The notes below the pieces were generated by a model. That model saw nothing but the letters and a program-made list of their open reading frames with translations. It was not told where the DNA came from and did no database searches. Below, in pieces: positions 1 to 48,226 of a stretch of 64,000 nucleotides of DNA. The translations under genes and the position numbers were made by a program. Origin of the DNA: Amorphochlora amoebiformis (Eukaryota > Cercozoa > Chlorarachniophyceae); NCBI GenBank assembly GCA_054601695.1, contig BAAHQB010000049.1, positions 248,001-312,000 on the forward strand, read 5' to 3'. Each line of letters begins with the position of its first letter. Position 1 is the first letter of the stretch.

Positions 1-97
1 TAATATATACATACATGTGTAATATATGCATATATAATATATATATATATATATATATTTATATTATGTATATATATATATATATATCACATGCGCA

Positions 98-146
98 TCA
101 AAGTTTTAAGTATAAACCGAGCTGATTTTGGGGTAACGTAAATATT

Positions 147-184
<38 letters not shown>

Positions 185-318
185 AATGTATATTATATAT
201 ATACACACATATCTGTATATATATATATATATATATATACATATTACATTTATATAAAGGTTTTAAGCATAATGGATCTGGTTTTGGGGTAACGTACGCG
301 TATATATATAAATATATA

Positions 319-362
<44 letters not shown>

Positions 363-412
363 CATGCACATGAAGGTGTTAAGTAAAAGCGGATCTGATT
401 TTGGGGTAACGT
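98..412 (+). repeat. Exon echoes: three 5' partial copies of exon 533-607
   Basis: Copies near 98-135, 256-298 and 374-412 repeat the acceptor and about the first 30 nt of the exon (AGGTTTTAAGTATAA...GATTTTGGGG) and then turn into TA repeat at GTAACGTA. Only the fourth copy, at 533, continues as coding sequence. Confidence 0.85.
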
Positions 413-457
413 ATATATATATATATACTATATATATATATATAAATGTATATCTAA

Positions 458-517
<60 letters not shown>

Positions 518-532
518 TACATGTACATTAAG

Positions 533-10146
<9,614 letters not shown>

Positions 10147-10164
10147 AAGACACGCCAAAGAAGG

Positions 10165-11270
10165 GTGTGAACATCACGTCATGTCACATCATATCACAGC
10201 ACAGCACATCACGTCATGTCACATCACATTCACATCACATCACAGCACACAACATGACATCAGGTCACATCACATCACAGCACATGACATCACATTACGT
10301 CACAACATTATCGCACACATCACATCACATCACATCCACGACATATCATATCACATCACACATCACAGGACATTATCAGATCATCACATCACATCACATC
10401 AAATCACAACATTACAGCACGTTACATCACATCACATCACATCACATCATATCATATTACACATCACGTTACATCACATCACATCACATCACATCACAAC
10501 ACATCACAACATTACAACGTCACATCACATCACATCACATCACATCATATCATATTACACATCACGTTACATCACATCACATCACATCACATCACATCAA
10601 ATCACAACATTACAGCACGTTACATCCCATCACATCATATCATATTACACATCACGTTACATCACGTCACATCACATCACATCACATCACATCACAACAT
10701 TACAGCACGTTACATCACATCACATCACATCACATCATATCATATTACACATCACGTTACATCACATCACATCACATCACATCACAACACATCACACAGC
10801 ACAGCACGTTACGTCACATCACATCACATCATATCATATCATATTACACATCACGTTACATCACGTCACATCACATCACATCACACAGCACAGCACATGA
10901 GATCTCATCCCATTACTGCACGTTACATTACATCACATCACATCTCATGACATCACGTCACATCACGGCATATCACATTACATCACTCGTCACATCATAT
11001 CATATTACACATCACGTTACATCACGTCACATCACATCTCACAACATCACATCACATCACATCACATCACATCACATCACATCACACAGCACATGAGATC
11101 TCATCCTATTACTGCACGTTACATCACATCACATCACATCACATCGCATGACATCACGTCATATCACATTACATCACTCGTCACATCACGTCACATCACA
11201 TCACTTCACGTATCACTCCACGAATCACATCAAATCACATCGCATTACAGCATATTACATCTCTTTTTTC
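10165..11270. repeat. ATCAC pentamer satellite with higher-order units
   Basis: About 1.1 kb of (CATCA)n. Longer units of roughly 110-170 bp recur, each containing CATCATATCATATTACACAT CACGTTACATC. Both the pentamer and the larger unit are visible by eye. Confidence 0.95.
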
Positions 11271-11297
11271 ACATTCTCTATCCCTCCCTCTCTCTCC

Positions 11298-11345
<48 letters not shown>

Positions 11346-11468
11346 GTACATATATACATATGCAATGTGTATGTTAATATTATATGTAGAAGGAATAAAT
11401 AAGTTTCACTCCTCTAAACTTCCCTTTACCCAGTGAATTCGCTTTTAGTTATCTCCTGACAAAAAAAC

Positions 11469-11499
<31 letters not shown>

Positions 11500-11684
11500 A
11501 TAATATATATACTATATATATATATATATATATATGATAAATTCAATTTTTCTTACATATATATATATATATATATATATCTGTACATGTATGTATATTC
11601 ATATCATATATGTACATATGTATCAGTATATATATATATAGATATATATATATATATATATAATAGATATCTTTATATATATAG

Positions 11685-36890
<25,206 letters not shown>

Positions 36891-37123
36891 ACCTAACCTG
36901 GTGAGCTGTTATCATAGAAACAGTAGAAATAGTCACTGAGTCGACCGGATCTTGGTCTAGAAGTAAGCAATCTTGCGTCTGTAATCTCTTGTAGATGCAT
37001 CTTGTGTTAATTAATTTGCTAGATGGCTTTCTGAAAGAAAGCTTTTGAAGGCATATATTGTTGTTTTTACAGTCACTGGGCTGAGTCTACGGCTTCATTC
37101 GGATATAATATAGATAATGTTAC

Positions 37124-37156
<33 letters not shown>

Positions 37157-37786
37157 TACATATGTATATATATCTAGATATATGTATATGTATCTACATC
37201 TAGTACATTCTCTATAGCTATCCAGTCACCTAGTATGTCTACTATGTATCATAGTATATGTATATATATATATATACTAGATATATATATTATGTATATA
37301 TATCGTATATCTAGTATATATATATATATATATATATATCTAGATATATATCTAGATATATATATATATATTTTAGTATATACTCTAGATACTAGATATA
37401 CTAGATCTAGTAGATTTATATACTATCTAGCTATATGCTAGATATGATATATATCATAGTGACTACTGTCTGGACTCTAGAGACTGTATACAATCCTAGC
37501 AAGTTCTATAAGTTGTTGTACTGATCGATATTCTCAGAAAATTCTGATGCGCATAAGTTTGAATAAACACATTGGCGTAATGTTGAGTTTCCAACACTCC
37601 CATCCAATGTAAACACTGTAAAAAGGGTGGAAACTTGGTTGCTCATTGTGTTTTTCATTTTATTTTGGATACTACAGAAGTCTAGAAATACGCATGTTGA
37701 AAAATAATACGGTACGTATCTGATGGTACGTATCTTTGGTTGTACGCAGTAATGTGAGAAATAAGTTGATACGAATGGTACGTAAT

Positions 37787-38327
37787 AATTGAACTAGTTG
37801 AACTGAACATCAATATGATAACCATGACTCTAATCACTAGTAATCAGTGACTCCTAGGACTCGCTGACCATGACTCTTGTCAGTGACTCGCACCAGTGCC
37901 AAGTTACATTACTTGTATGTGGCATACGTATCAATGAACGTCAAAAATGCAACAATACGTATACCGTACTACGTATGTCGGTACCTATGTCTAGTACGTT
38001 TGTTATACGTACGCATGTAAAGATGTTGGTACACGTTTGTTGGTACGTATGTGCGTACGTATACGTATTTGGGATACGTTGGGATACGCATCTGATATAC
38101 ACTTGTGGTATCACTAGTATCATACGGTATATGCAATACCTAGAATACATTGTGCGTACGTATATACGCATTGTTGCATTGTTGACGTGTATTGATACGT
38201 ATGCCACATAAAAGTAATGTAACTTGGCACTGGTGCGAGTCACTGACAAGAGTCATGGTCAGCGAGTCACTGACAATAGTCATCTAGGTCATGGTCATCA
38301 TCTATATTCAGTTCTAGTTCAATCTAG
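37787..38327. mobile_element. Foldback (long inverted repeat) element
   Basis: Left arm 37787-37965 and right arm 38158-38327 are imperfect reverse complements. The best core is about 105 bp (37859-37965 with 38158-38267). The loop is rich in TACGTA words. No coding sequence inside; the two overlapping open frames here are a consequence of the symmetry. It may be a MITE or a recent inverted duplication. Confidence 0.82.
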
Positions 38328-38450
38328 TCAATAGTAACGGTAGTTCAACTAGGTTCAAGGATTGGGTTTAAATTTATCATAGGTTAGCCATAGTGGATTG
38401 GTTTTTGACACGTATATATGTATATACACATATTGCAATATATATGTATA

Positions 38451-38488
<38 letters not shown>

Positions 38489-38749
38489 TCAGATGATATA
38501 GATACTGAGATAGTTGAACTAAGATAGTCCCAGATAGTCGAGACAGTAGCTATGATGGATGTCCAGAAGCTAGATATGCGGATAATTCCAAATTCTGACT
38601 CGAGAACTCAACCAGCTAGCGATCACTAGATCAAACTGGTATAAATAAATTCTCCAGTCTAATAGAAAGTGAAAGGGTCTAGAGGGTCATAAAGGTTCTA
38701 GAGGTTGAAAGAATTAATTATATTAACTTGTATGACTCGAGTTGAAACA

Positions 38750-38900
38750 TGTACGACGATATTAATCTAGTATTATACACATGCTCCTGGCAAGCATCTA
38801 GAGAGCAGTAAGTAAGCATCTAGAAAATATCAGATATGCTCCTGGCAAGCATCTAGAGAGCAAGCAAGCATCTGGAGAATCTAGAGAATTTCAGATATGC
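38750..38900. repeat. Tandem duplication CTCCTGGCAAGCATCTAGAG
   Basis: A unit of about 65 bp occurs twice, with the shorter word AAGCATCTAGA repeated further. Confidence 0.85.
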
Positions 38901-39059
38901 CAGTGCATGCGAATAAAATTGATTGATTTCAAGCTGTTTAACGTTCGACACTTCTGGTGGGTGTACACAAACATATCTTTATGTATATATTGTTTTATGT
39001 ATTTAAAAAATATATGTATGTACATAATAAATACATCGAAATACTAGTATACACACGCG

Positions 39060-39100
<41 letters not shown>

Positions 39101-39125
39101 ATATATATATATATATATTGTATGT

Positions 39126-39157
<32 letters not shown>

Positions 39158-39215
39158 TGTATATGTGTATGTGCCTGTATGTTTGAAATATATATATATA
39201 TATATATATCTAAAA

Positions 39216-39408
39216 CTATGAGACAAGACATTCACTAAATTCACCTAAAAGACTACATGAGTGCGCAATCGCCCTCTTTGCCTCCACAAGCCCCTCTGTG
39301 ATTCCTTCCTCTCTCCATTTCTCGATGTCCATCAGGGAAAATTTCTTTCGGTAACCGCTTTTTATTGGATTTTTTTTTAAGTTCTGGTCGGGAAGACGTG
39401 TGGATATC
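39216..39408 (-). CDS. Possible exon, strand uncertain (minus reading)
   Basis: The minus strand is open for 63 codons to TAG at 39216, reading [20 protein letters not shown], then [15 protein letters not shown] and [17 protein letters not shown], after an acceptor CAAG. It could join a 27-nt exon at 40107-40133 in phase 2. The plus strand competes: an exon 39382-39415 (acceptor after a run of T, donor GTATGT, peptide [11 protein letters not shown]) would join 40093-40134 ([13 protein letters not shown], stop). I cannot decide between them. Confidence 0.33.
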
Positions 39409-39693
39409 CTTGAGGTATGTATGTATATATAAGAAAATGTATGAATGTGTATGTTTTCGGATGTATTATGTTTGCATGTATAGGTACGTATATAATTACA
39501 CATGTATATATATATATATATACATTCTAGAGATAAATATATATATATTTTATATATATATATATATTTATGTAAATATTTATATCTATATATACTTACA
39601 TATACATATATATATATGTATATATATATACATATATATATATATATGCATATATATACACATATATTATATACATGCATACACCCACACACC

Positions 39694-39729
<36 letters not shown>

Positions 39730-39999
39730 TATAATATATGGATATAGATTTGTGTACATATATATACATACATACATATATATATCTATATATATATATG
39801 TATATACACATATATATATATATATATATATATATGTAGATGGTTGGTACCAGGATAGCTTTTCTTGAATACATATAAATATATATATGTATGTATATAT
39901 ATTTATATATATACATATATATATATATGTATTTATATATATATATATATATATATGTAGATGGTTGGTACCAGGATAGATTTTCTTGAATACATATAC

Positions 40000-40088
<89 letters not shown>

Positions 40089-40134
40089 TATGTAGATGGT
40101 TGGTACCAGGATAGGTCTTCTTGAGCCGGAGCAC
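39382..40134 (+). CDS. Possible 3' end of a short plus-strand gene (alternative reading)
   Basis: Exon 39382-39415 follows TTTTTTTTTAAG and ends before GTATGT. Exon 40093-40134 begins after GTAG and ends [13 protein letters not shown] then TAA. Both are phase 0. Two partial 5' copies of the second exon with the same acceptor lie at 39839 and 39960, the arrangement seen at many true exons here. No family recognised and no upstream exons found. Confidence 0.33.
39830..40000. repeat. Two partial copies of the 40093-40134 segment
   Basis: GTAGATGGTTGGTACCAGGA TAG... TTTTCTTGAATACATATA at 39836 and 39957 precede the fuller copy at 40092 (GTCTTCTTGAGCCGGAGCAC). Confidence 0.9.
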
Positions 40135-40218
40135 TAAAACATATAAAAAGTAAAACAACTTTTATTAAAATCAGTCAATAGAGATACATATTTATATATA
40201 CATATATGTGTATATGTG

Positions 40219-40353
<135 letters not shown>

Positions 40354-40447
40354 ATGTATATAGCTATAAGATACATATACATACACACGTATACATATAT
40401 GAGAAACGTTTATGCATATATATATTACTATTATTATGTGTATATAC

Positions 40448-40492
<45 letters not shown>

Positions 40493-40508
40493 ATGTATAT
40501 TTTTATAA

Positions 40509-40548
<40 letters not shown>

Positions 40549-40769
40549 ATTACATAACAATATCATATATACATATATTATATATATATATATATATATT
40601 TGTATTATTATATATATATATATATACAATATGTATATATACATATATTACATGCATATAAGGAATGAGGATTGAGTGAGAGACACAGACACACACACAT
40701 ATATGTATGTATATATATATATATGTATATATAATTTCAACATATATATATATATATATATATCTTTCC

Positions 40770-40820
40770 CTCTCTCTCTCCCCATCTTTCTTCCTTTCTT
40801 TCTCTCTCTCTCTCTCTCTC

Positions 40821-40880
<60 letters not shown>

Positions 40881-41200
40881 TTCCCCCTCTCTCTCCTCAT
40901 CTTTCTTCCTTTCTCTCTCTCTTTCTCCCATTTCTTCTCTATCTCCCTCTCTCTATCAAATCTCTATTCTTTTTCTCTCTGAACGTTATTTTTCTCTTTC
41001 CCTCTCTCTCTCCCCATCTTTCTTCCTTTCGCTCTCTCTCTCTCTCTCTCTCTTCTATATATATATATATATATATCTTTCCCTCTCTCTCTCCTTATCT
41101 TTCTTCCTTTCTCTCTCTCTCTCTCTCTCCCATTTCTTCTCTATCTCCCTCTCTCTCTCATCAAATCTCTACTCTTTCTTTTCTCTCTGAGCGTTATTTT
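40770..41200. repeat. CT-rich block, about 230-bp unit in two to three copies
   Basis: CTTTCCCTCTCTCTCCCCAT ... CATTTCTTCTCTATCTCCCT ... CTCTGAACGTTATTTTT recurs. The last copy overlaps the terminal exon of the minus-strand ankyrin gene (CTGAGCGTTATTTTTTAGG). Confidence 0.88.
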
Positions 41201-41310
41201 TTAGGTCTTTTTAGCTCTTTTTCAACGACCATCCTGAGATTTGACGCTTCAGTCTCTCTGTTAAGGGCCTTTTCGCGACGGAGCATGCGCTGTAGATTAG
41301 ATACATATTT

Positions 41311-41346
<36 letters not shown>

Positions 41347-41352
41347 TATATG

Positions 41353-41390
<38 letters not shown>

Positions 41391-41504
41391 TGGTTGTATT
41401 TGGTGTATATGTGTGTTTAGTCTTGTATACATGTAGATGTACAGTGTACCTGTGTAATTAATATATATATATATGTAACACGAGTATGTAGGTTAAATAT
41501 GCAC

Positions 41505-41548
<44 letters not shown>

Positions 41549-41624
41549 TTAGACACAAACACAGAAGAGAGATATAAATTATAGAACTATATATCCAGTA
41601 GTATATATATATATATATATATGC

Positions 41625-41658
<34 letters not shown>

Positions 41659-42238
41659 AGACCATACATCCTAAAAGAGTATTCTATTGATGATGTGATA
41701 CACGTGTACCCTCTAAGACCATACATTCTAACAGTAATCTATTGATGATGTGATACACGTGTACCCTCTAAGACCATACATTCTAAAAGAGTATTCTATT
41801 GATGATGTGATACACGTGTACCCTCTAAAACCATACGTTCTAAACAGTAATCTATTGATGATGTGATACACGTGTACCCTCTAAGACCATACATTCTAAC
41901 AGTAATCTATTGATGATGTGATACACGTGTACCCTCTAAGACCATACATTCTAAAAGAGTATTCTATTGATGATGTGATACACGTGTACCCTCTAAGACC
42001 ATACATTCTAAAAGAGTATTCTATTGATGATGTGATACACGTGTACCCTCTAAGACCATACATTCTAAAAGAGTATTCTATTGATGATGTGATATAAGTG
42101 TACCCTCTAAGACCATACATTCTAAAAGAGTATTCTATTGATGATGTGATCTAAGTGTACCCGCTCTCTTGCAGCCTCGAAAGCTCGTCTCCTTTTCTCC
42201 GCTTCCCACAGGCCAGCCTTATCCTCATGGATTTTCAT
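41194..42238 (-). CDS. Ankyrin gene exons 10-11 and stop
   Basis: 42238-42161 encodes [26 protein letters not shown]. 41289-41194 encodes [31 protein letters not shown] and TAA. Both are coiled-coil-like. The donor at 42160 is GTACAC, and the following intron begins with nine tandem copies of the sequence around that donor. Confidence 0.8.
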
Positions 42239-42248
42239 CTGGGTATTG

Positions 42249-42282
<34 letters not shown>

Positions 42283-42376
42283 GTATGTATGTAATATATG
42301 TATATATATACTATATATATATATATATGTATGTATGTAATATATATATATATATATGTGTATATTCATGTATATA

Positions 42377-42425
<49 letters not shown>

Positions 42426-42513
42426 TTGTATATACTCCTACCGGTAAGCCCTATATATAAATATACACGCACGCTTATATATACATAGAAGTATACATAT
42501 ATAAATATATATT

Positions 42514-42583
<70 letters not shown>

Positions 42584-42692
42584 TATCTCCAAAATGGATT
42601 TAAATATATATGCATATGTATACATATATATATATATATATTACACATACATACATATAATTTTACATATACATGCATACATCTATACATAT

Positions 42693-42732
<40 letters not shown>

Positions 42733-43800
42733 CTCAATCCCCACCTGGCTCTCCTCCCTCTTCGTCTTCTGATTCTGATTCCACTTCCTCTCCTTACTCC
42801 TTCCAGATCGAAAGCTTCCACTAAACGTCCCCTTGAATTCTCCCTTTGTCCTCGGCGACCGACCCAAACTTTCCTTCTTTCCCTGAGAATTCGAATTATG
42901 CATCTCCGCCTTTCCCTCGGGCTTCCTCACCTCTTTCCCCCGAGATTTATTCTCCCCCTTGGCCTCAGACTTTGTACCATGATTACCCCTCTCCAGTTTG
43001 GATTGCGAGGAACGGGCCGACTTTGGCTGTACTCTCGCGGGTGGATCTATGGGCCTTCGGCTCGCTCTAGACCCGGCAGGCAGAGAGCTGCGGCTGGCAA
43101 AGGGAGATTGAGACTTAGATGCAGATGGAGATGGGCTTGGGTGCGCGGGATGGAGAGATTGGCTTGGGCCAATCTGAGAATTTGACTCCTCTGATTCGTC
43201 ATCGTCGGAGGAGTCGAGGTTGAAGTAATTGATGGCGTGTAAGCTCTTTCTGAAGTCTTTGAGCGTTGGAGAGTTCGTTTTCTTCTGTGGGGGGGGGGGG
43301 GGGGGGGGGGGTTACCAGGAATTCATGAATCTGTTGTCAAAGTTTTTTTTTTTTTTTATTTGTCGGCGTTTTTAATATATATATATATACGTTACAACAT
43401 GCAAAGCGTTTCGTACCTTCTCCTCGATGCGTTTCTTTTGCTCATCTTCGAGAACTTTCTGGGCCTCCTCCATCTCTTTTAATAGTTTTTCGGCTGCCTC
43501 GGTCTGGAGAAAGATTGGTGTTACCGTTGAGAGAAGGGATAGGATCAGATTAGATTATTCAGCATGTCTTAGTCCTAGGACCATTGACTCCTCCACTGGG
43601 TGGGGCTGTAGTGCTGTTTGGGATAACAGCAGAGAAGGGATAGGGTTAGGATTTTGGCTTGAGTTGGCTATTTGTTGACCAGTATAATAACTGTCACAGG
43701 GGGATTGCGGGGTGTTGACCCCAACCCCAGAAGGTTCAGGTTACCAAATCTTATTAAGAATAAGTACGTCTATAGAATTGTGTTAATATATATATACACA

Positions 43801-43847
<47 letters not shown>

Positions 43848-43904
43848 ATACTTATGTACGCTTGAACGCACATATTTATCAACACATACAGATGTATATC
43901 CATG

Positions 43905-43972
<68 letters not shown>

Positions 43973-44401
43973 GGTATGCAAAGATACGTCATCTTTACAC
44001 TTCACATGTAAACCTACATGCACATTGCCACCCACACCCCCCCGCATTTCCTCAAACACTAATCACAACACTGATTACAACCTGTTGTTTGAGGTCACTC
44101 TCGATATTTTGAGTATTCTTTCGAGCTATTTCCGCAACCCTTCGAAGCTCGGACTCTCGCATACTCCGTGACCTGAGGGCTTCTTTCTTCAACATCTTTC
44201 TGCGAGCATTTTCCGTTTTTTGACGTAGGATCGCTCGCTGGAGAGAGGGAGATTTTGCAATGCTCTGAACGTCCTGTATTGTGGGGAGTGTGTGTTATTG
44301 GGAAAGATAAACACAGATAGTATGTGTAAGTATATTTATATATGTGTAGATGTATATGTATAAATATATATATATATATATATAATATGTGTAGTACAAT
44401 A

Positions 44402-44432
<31 letters not shown>

Positions 44433-44445
44433 GTACATATATATG

Positions 44446-44488
<43 letters not shown>

Positions 44489-44499
44489 ATATATATATT

Positions 44500-44542
<43 letters not shown>

Positions 44543-44548
44543 ATATAG

Positions 44549-44603
<55 letters not shown>

Positions 44604-44689
44604 TATGTATATATATATATATATGTTAGTATATGCATCAAAAATGGTGTAACTGTACAAGTAGCTCCTCGCCTACCCCCTGCGATTCC

Positions 44690-44729
<40 letters not shown>

Positions 44730-44943
44730 GTATATTAATGGTATACATATATGATATACGATACAAATCTTCAGACTACATAATATATGTATTATAAAAT
44801 GCATATATATATATATATATGTTTATATTCTATATAAATATGTATACATATATATATATATATATATATTATATGTATATATACCTATGCATATAATTAT
44901 AAATATTGTACGTATCGTATATAATCAGCTACATAAATACCTC

Positions 44944-45037
<94 letters not shown>

Positions 45038-45123
45038 CCTGTACTATCTCATGCACTTCTATCTCCCCAAATTGAACCGACTTTTTCCTCCGCCGCGAGC
45101 TTGCTATAAATGAAAATGTATTG

Positions 45124-45163
<40 letters not shown>

Positions 45164-45462
45164 CTGTGTGTGTGTATACATTAAATGTATGTATACTCAT
45201 ACATGTATACATATACATGTATATGTTTGTATATAATATATATGTACATATATGTTTATGTGTACATTTGTAATACGCACACACCATAAATTCACACAAT
45301 CACATACGGATAATAATACCAGATCCAGGACTCTTGGATATATTGCTTGTGGTGCTTTTAGGTGATTTACTGTTATTAATGCTGCTGTTGGGACTTCCCA
45401 TGCCGGTACGATGTATGTCAACACTGTCGAAGGTAAAGAACTTAGGAGCTTTTCCCTGATGT

Positions 45463-45506
<44 letters not shown>

Positions 45507-45765
45507 CATATATAGTGATATATGTATGTGTATGTATAAATAAATATATATATATATATATGTATGTATGTACTTATATATATATATATATATTTATTAT
45601 ATATGTGTATATATCTGTATACACATACATACATACACATTTACATGCACGTACATGCTTTTATATATGTACATACACATATTATATATACATATGTATA
45701 TACACATACATATATACGCATATATTTGTATATATGTATGTATATATATATATATATATATGTAC

Positions 45766-45830
<65 letters not shown>

Positions 45831-45925
45831 TGTATGTACTTAAATGCTTTATAGTTTTCCCTGTCATTCTCTCTCTTCTTATGCCGAAGTTTTAAAGATT
45901 TTGCAATAAATATGTATGCATATAG

Positions 45926-45978
<53 letters not shown>

Positions 45979-46512
45979 CATACATACATATACACATACA
46001 ATATGTCCACATACACACCGATTCAACCCATGTTACCACCTACACCACCAACAATAAAACCACCACCCCCACCCCAAAACCACCGCCCTCTCAAAACTTC
46101 TCATTCGACATACCGTCGCAGACTTTTCGAGAAACTCAATAACAAGGTGATGCTGCTTGTCCCTTGCCCACTCAAGAGCGGTCTTCCTCTCGTCGCCAGG
46201 AATCGCCGTTGAAGCCTTGGCCGACTCGACCAAGTATTGGACCGTCTCTAGGTTGTTCTTGAAAGATGCGCAGATGAGCGCGGTGTCTCCATTCGTGTTT
46301 TGGGCGTCCACGTTTGCTTTCGCTTCGAGGAGAATTCGCACGATTTCTGTGTGGTTGTTGCCCTGGGGGTTTTGTAGGTAAGATTTGGGTTGGTGTTGGG
46401 TTTTTGTGTGGGAGCGAGAAGGGTGTGTGTGTGTGGGGGGTGTGGGATTTTGAATGGGGTGTGGATGTGTGGAGGATTATTTTCGTGTGATAAATACATA
46501 TATATATATATG

Positions 46513-46550
<38 letters not shown>

Positions 46551-46577
46551 ATGTATATGTGTGTGTATATATATATA

Positions 46578-46674
<97 letters not shown>

Positions 46675-46727
46675 ATATATATATTATATATATATATATA
46701 TATACTTATATATATATGTGTGTGTAA

Positions 46728-46770
<43 letters not shown>

Positions 46771-46841
46771 ACATAAACTAATATGTACAATGAATACATT
46801 TAAATGTGCACAATTACATATCCACATGTATGCTTAGAATA

Positions 46842-46913
<72 letters not shown>

Positions 46914-46929
46914 GCACACACACACTCAC

Positions 46930-46997
<68 letters not shown>

Positions 46998-47366
46998 ATA
47001 TATATATATATACATATATATATATACATAAATATATATATATATACATATGTAAATAAACACATACACACACCTATGTACTACATCATACAAACGTGAA
47101 GTAACGCTTATTAATATCACCGCAGCGTGTAGTAGGGCTGTATTGCCATACTTATCCCTAATAGAGACATTTGCGTTGGAGTGGTCCAACAGATGTTTCA
47201 CGACCACATTATTTGCTAAATTCGCTGCACACATGAGTACCTGATTGATGTACATACATATGTGTGCGAGTGTATGTATGTATGTATGTATGTATATATG
47301 TATGTATGCATGTACGTATGTATGTGTATATGTATGTTTGAAACAATAGAAGATGCATGTGTATAA

Positions 47367-47433
<67 letters not shown>

Positions 47434-47694
47434 ACCGTATGGCCGAGATTATCTTGAATGTTAGCATTTGCATGTGAATCGAGTAGTAACTTGACAATTC
47501 CTAAGTGGTTCTCCCCGGAGGCATGCATAAGTGCTGTACATCCGTCTTCGTCTCTGTGGTTTACCGTCGCTTTCGTGTTGATTAGGAACCTTACGACCTG
47601 TTAATTTGAAAGTGTAGGTGGACATGAGACAGAATGTTTTCATATAATTATTGGGATATATAAATACATAGATGTAATTGTATGTGCAATGTAT

Positions 47695-47736
<42 letters not shown>

Positions 47737-47778
47737 TGTATATAGATATATTTATGTATGTATATATGTATATGTGAA

Positions 47779-47823
<45 letters not shown>

Positions 47824-47835
47824 TGAATATAAATA

Positions 47836-47875
<40 letters not shown>

Positions 47876-47980
47876 GTGTGTGTACATGTATATTTACATG
47901 TATATGTATATATTTACATATACATATGCATATGTATACATGTATTTACATACGCAAAAATGCTATATATATATATATAT

Positions 47981-48035
<55 letters not shown>

Positions 48036-48042
48036 GTGTATG

Positions 48043-48113
<71 letters not shown>

Positions 48114-48147
48114 AAATATATATATATGTGTGTGTGTGTGTTTATGT

Positions 48148-48226
<79 letters not shown>

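Larger units (their letters stand above)
36891..39215. other. Gene-poor stretch after the SNF2 gene
   Basis: It holds mixed-composition sequence, TA/CTAGATATA repeats (37100-37450), the foldback element and a short tandem duplication. I see no convincing exon. Confidence 0.5.

Noticed and set aside
37870-38249. Two opposite open frames of 113 and 102 codons
   Set aside because: They lie in the two arms of the foldback element and are open by symmetry. No family similarity.
41896-42120. [19 protein letters not shown] repeat protein
   Set aside because: Translation of the donor-anchored minisatellite in an intron. The unit lengths vary and break the frame elsewhere in the array.
44655-44685. 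Seven-codon micro-exon GVGEELL on the minus strand
   Set aside because: Possible AG/GT bounds and phase 0, but exons 45039 and 44273 already join in phase and nothing else supports it.
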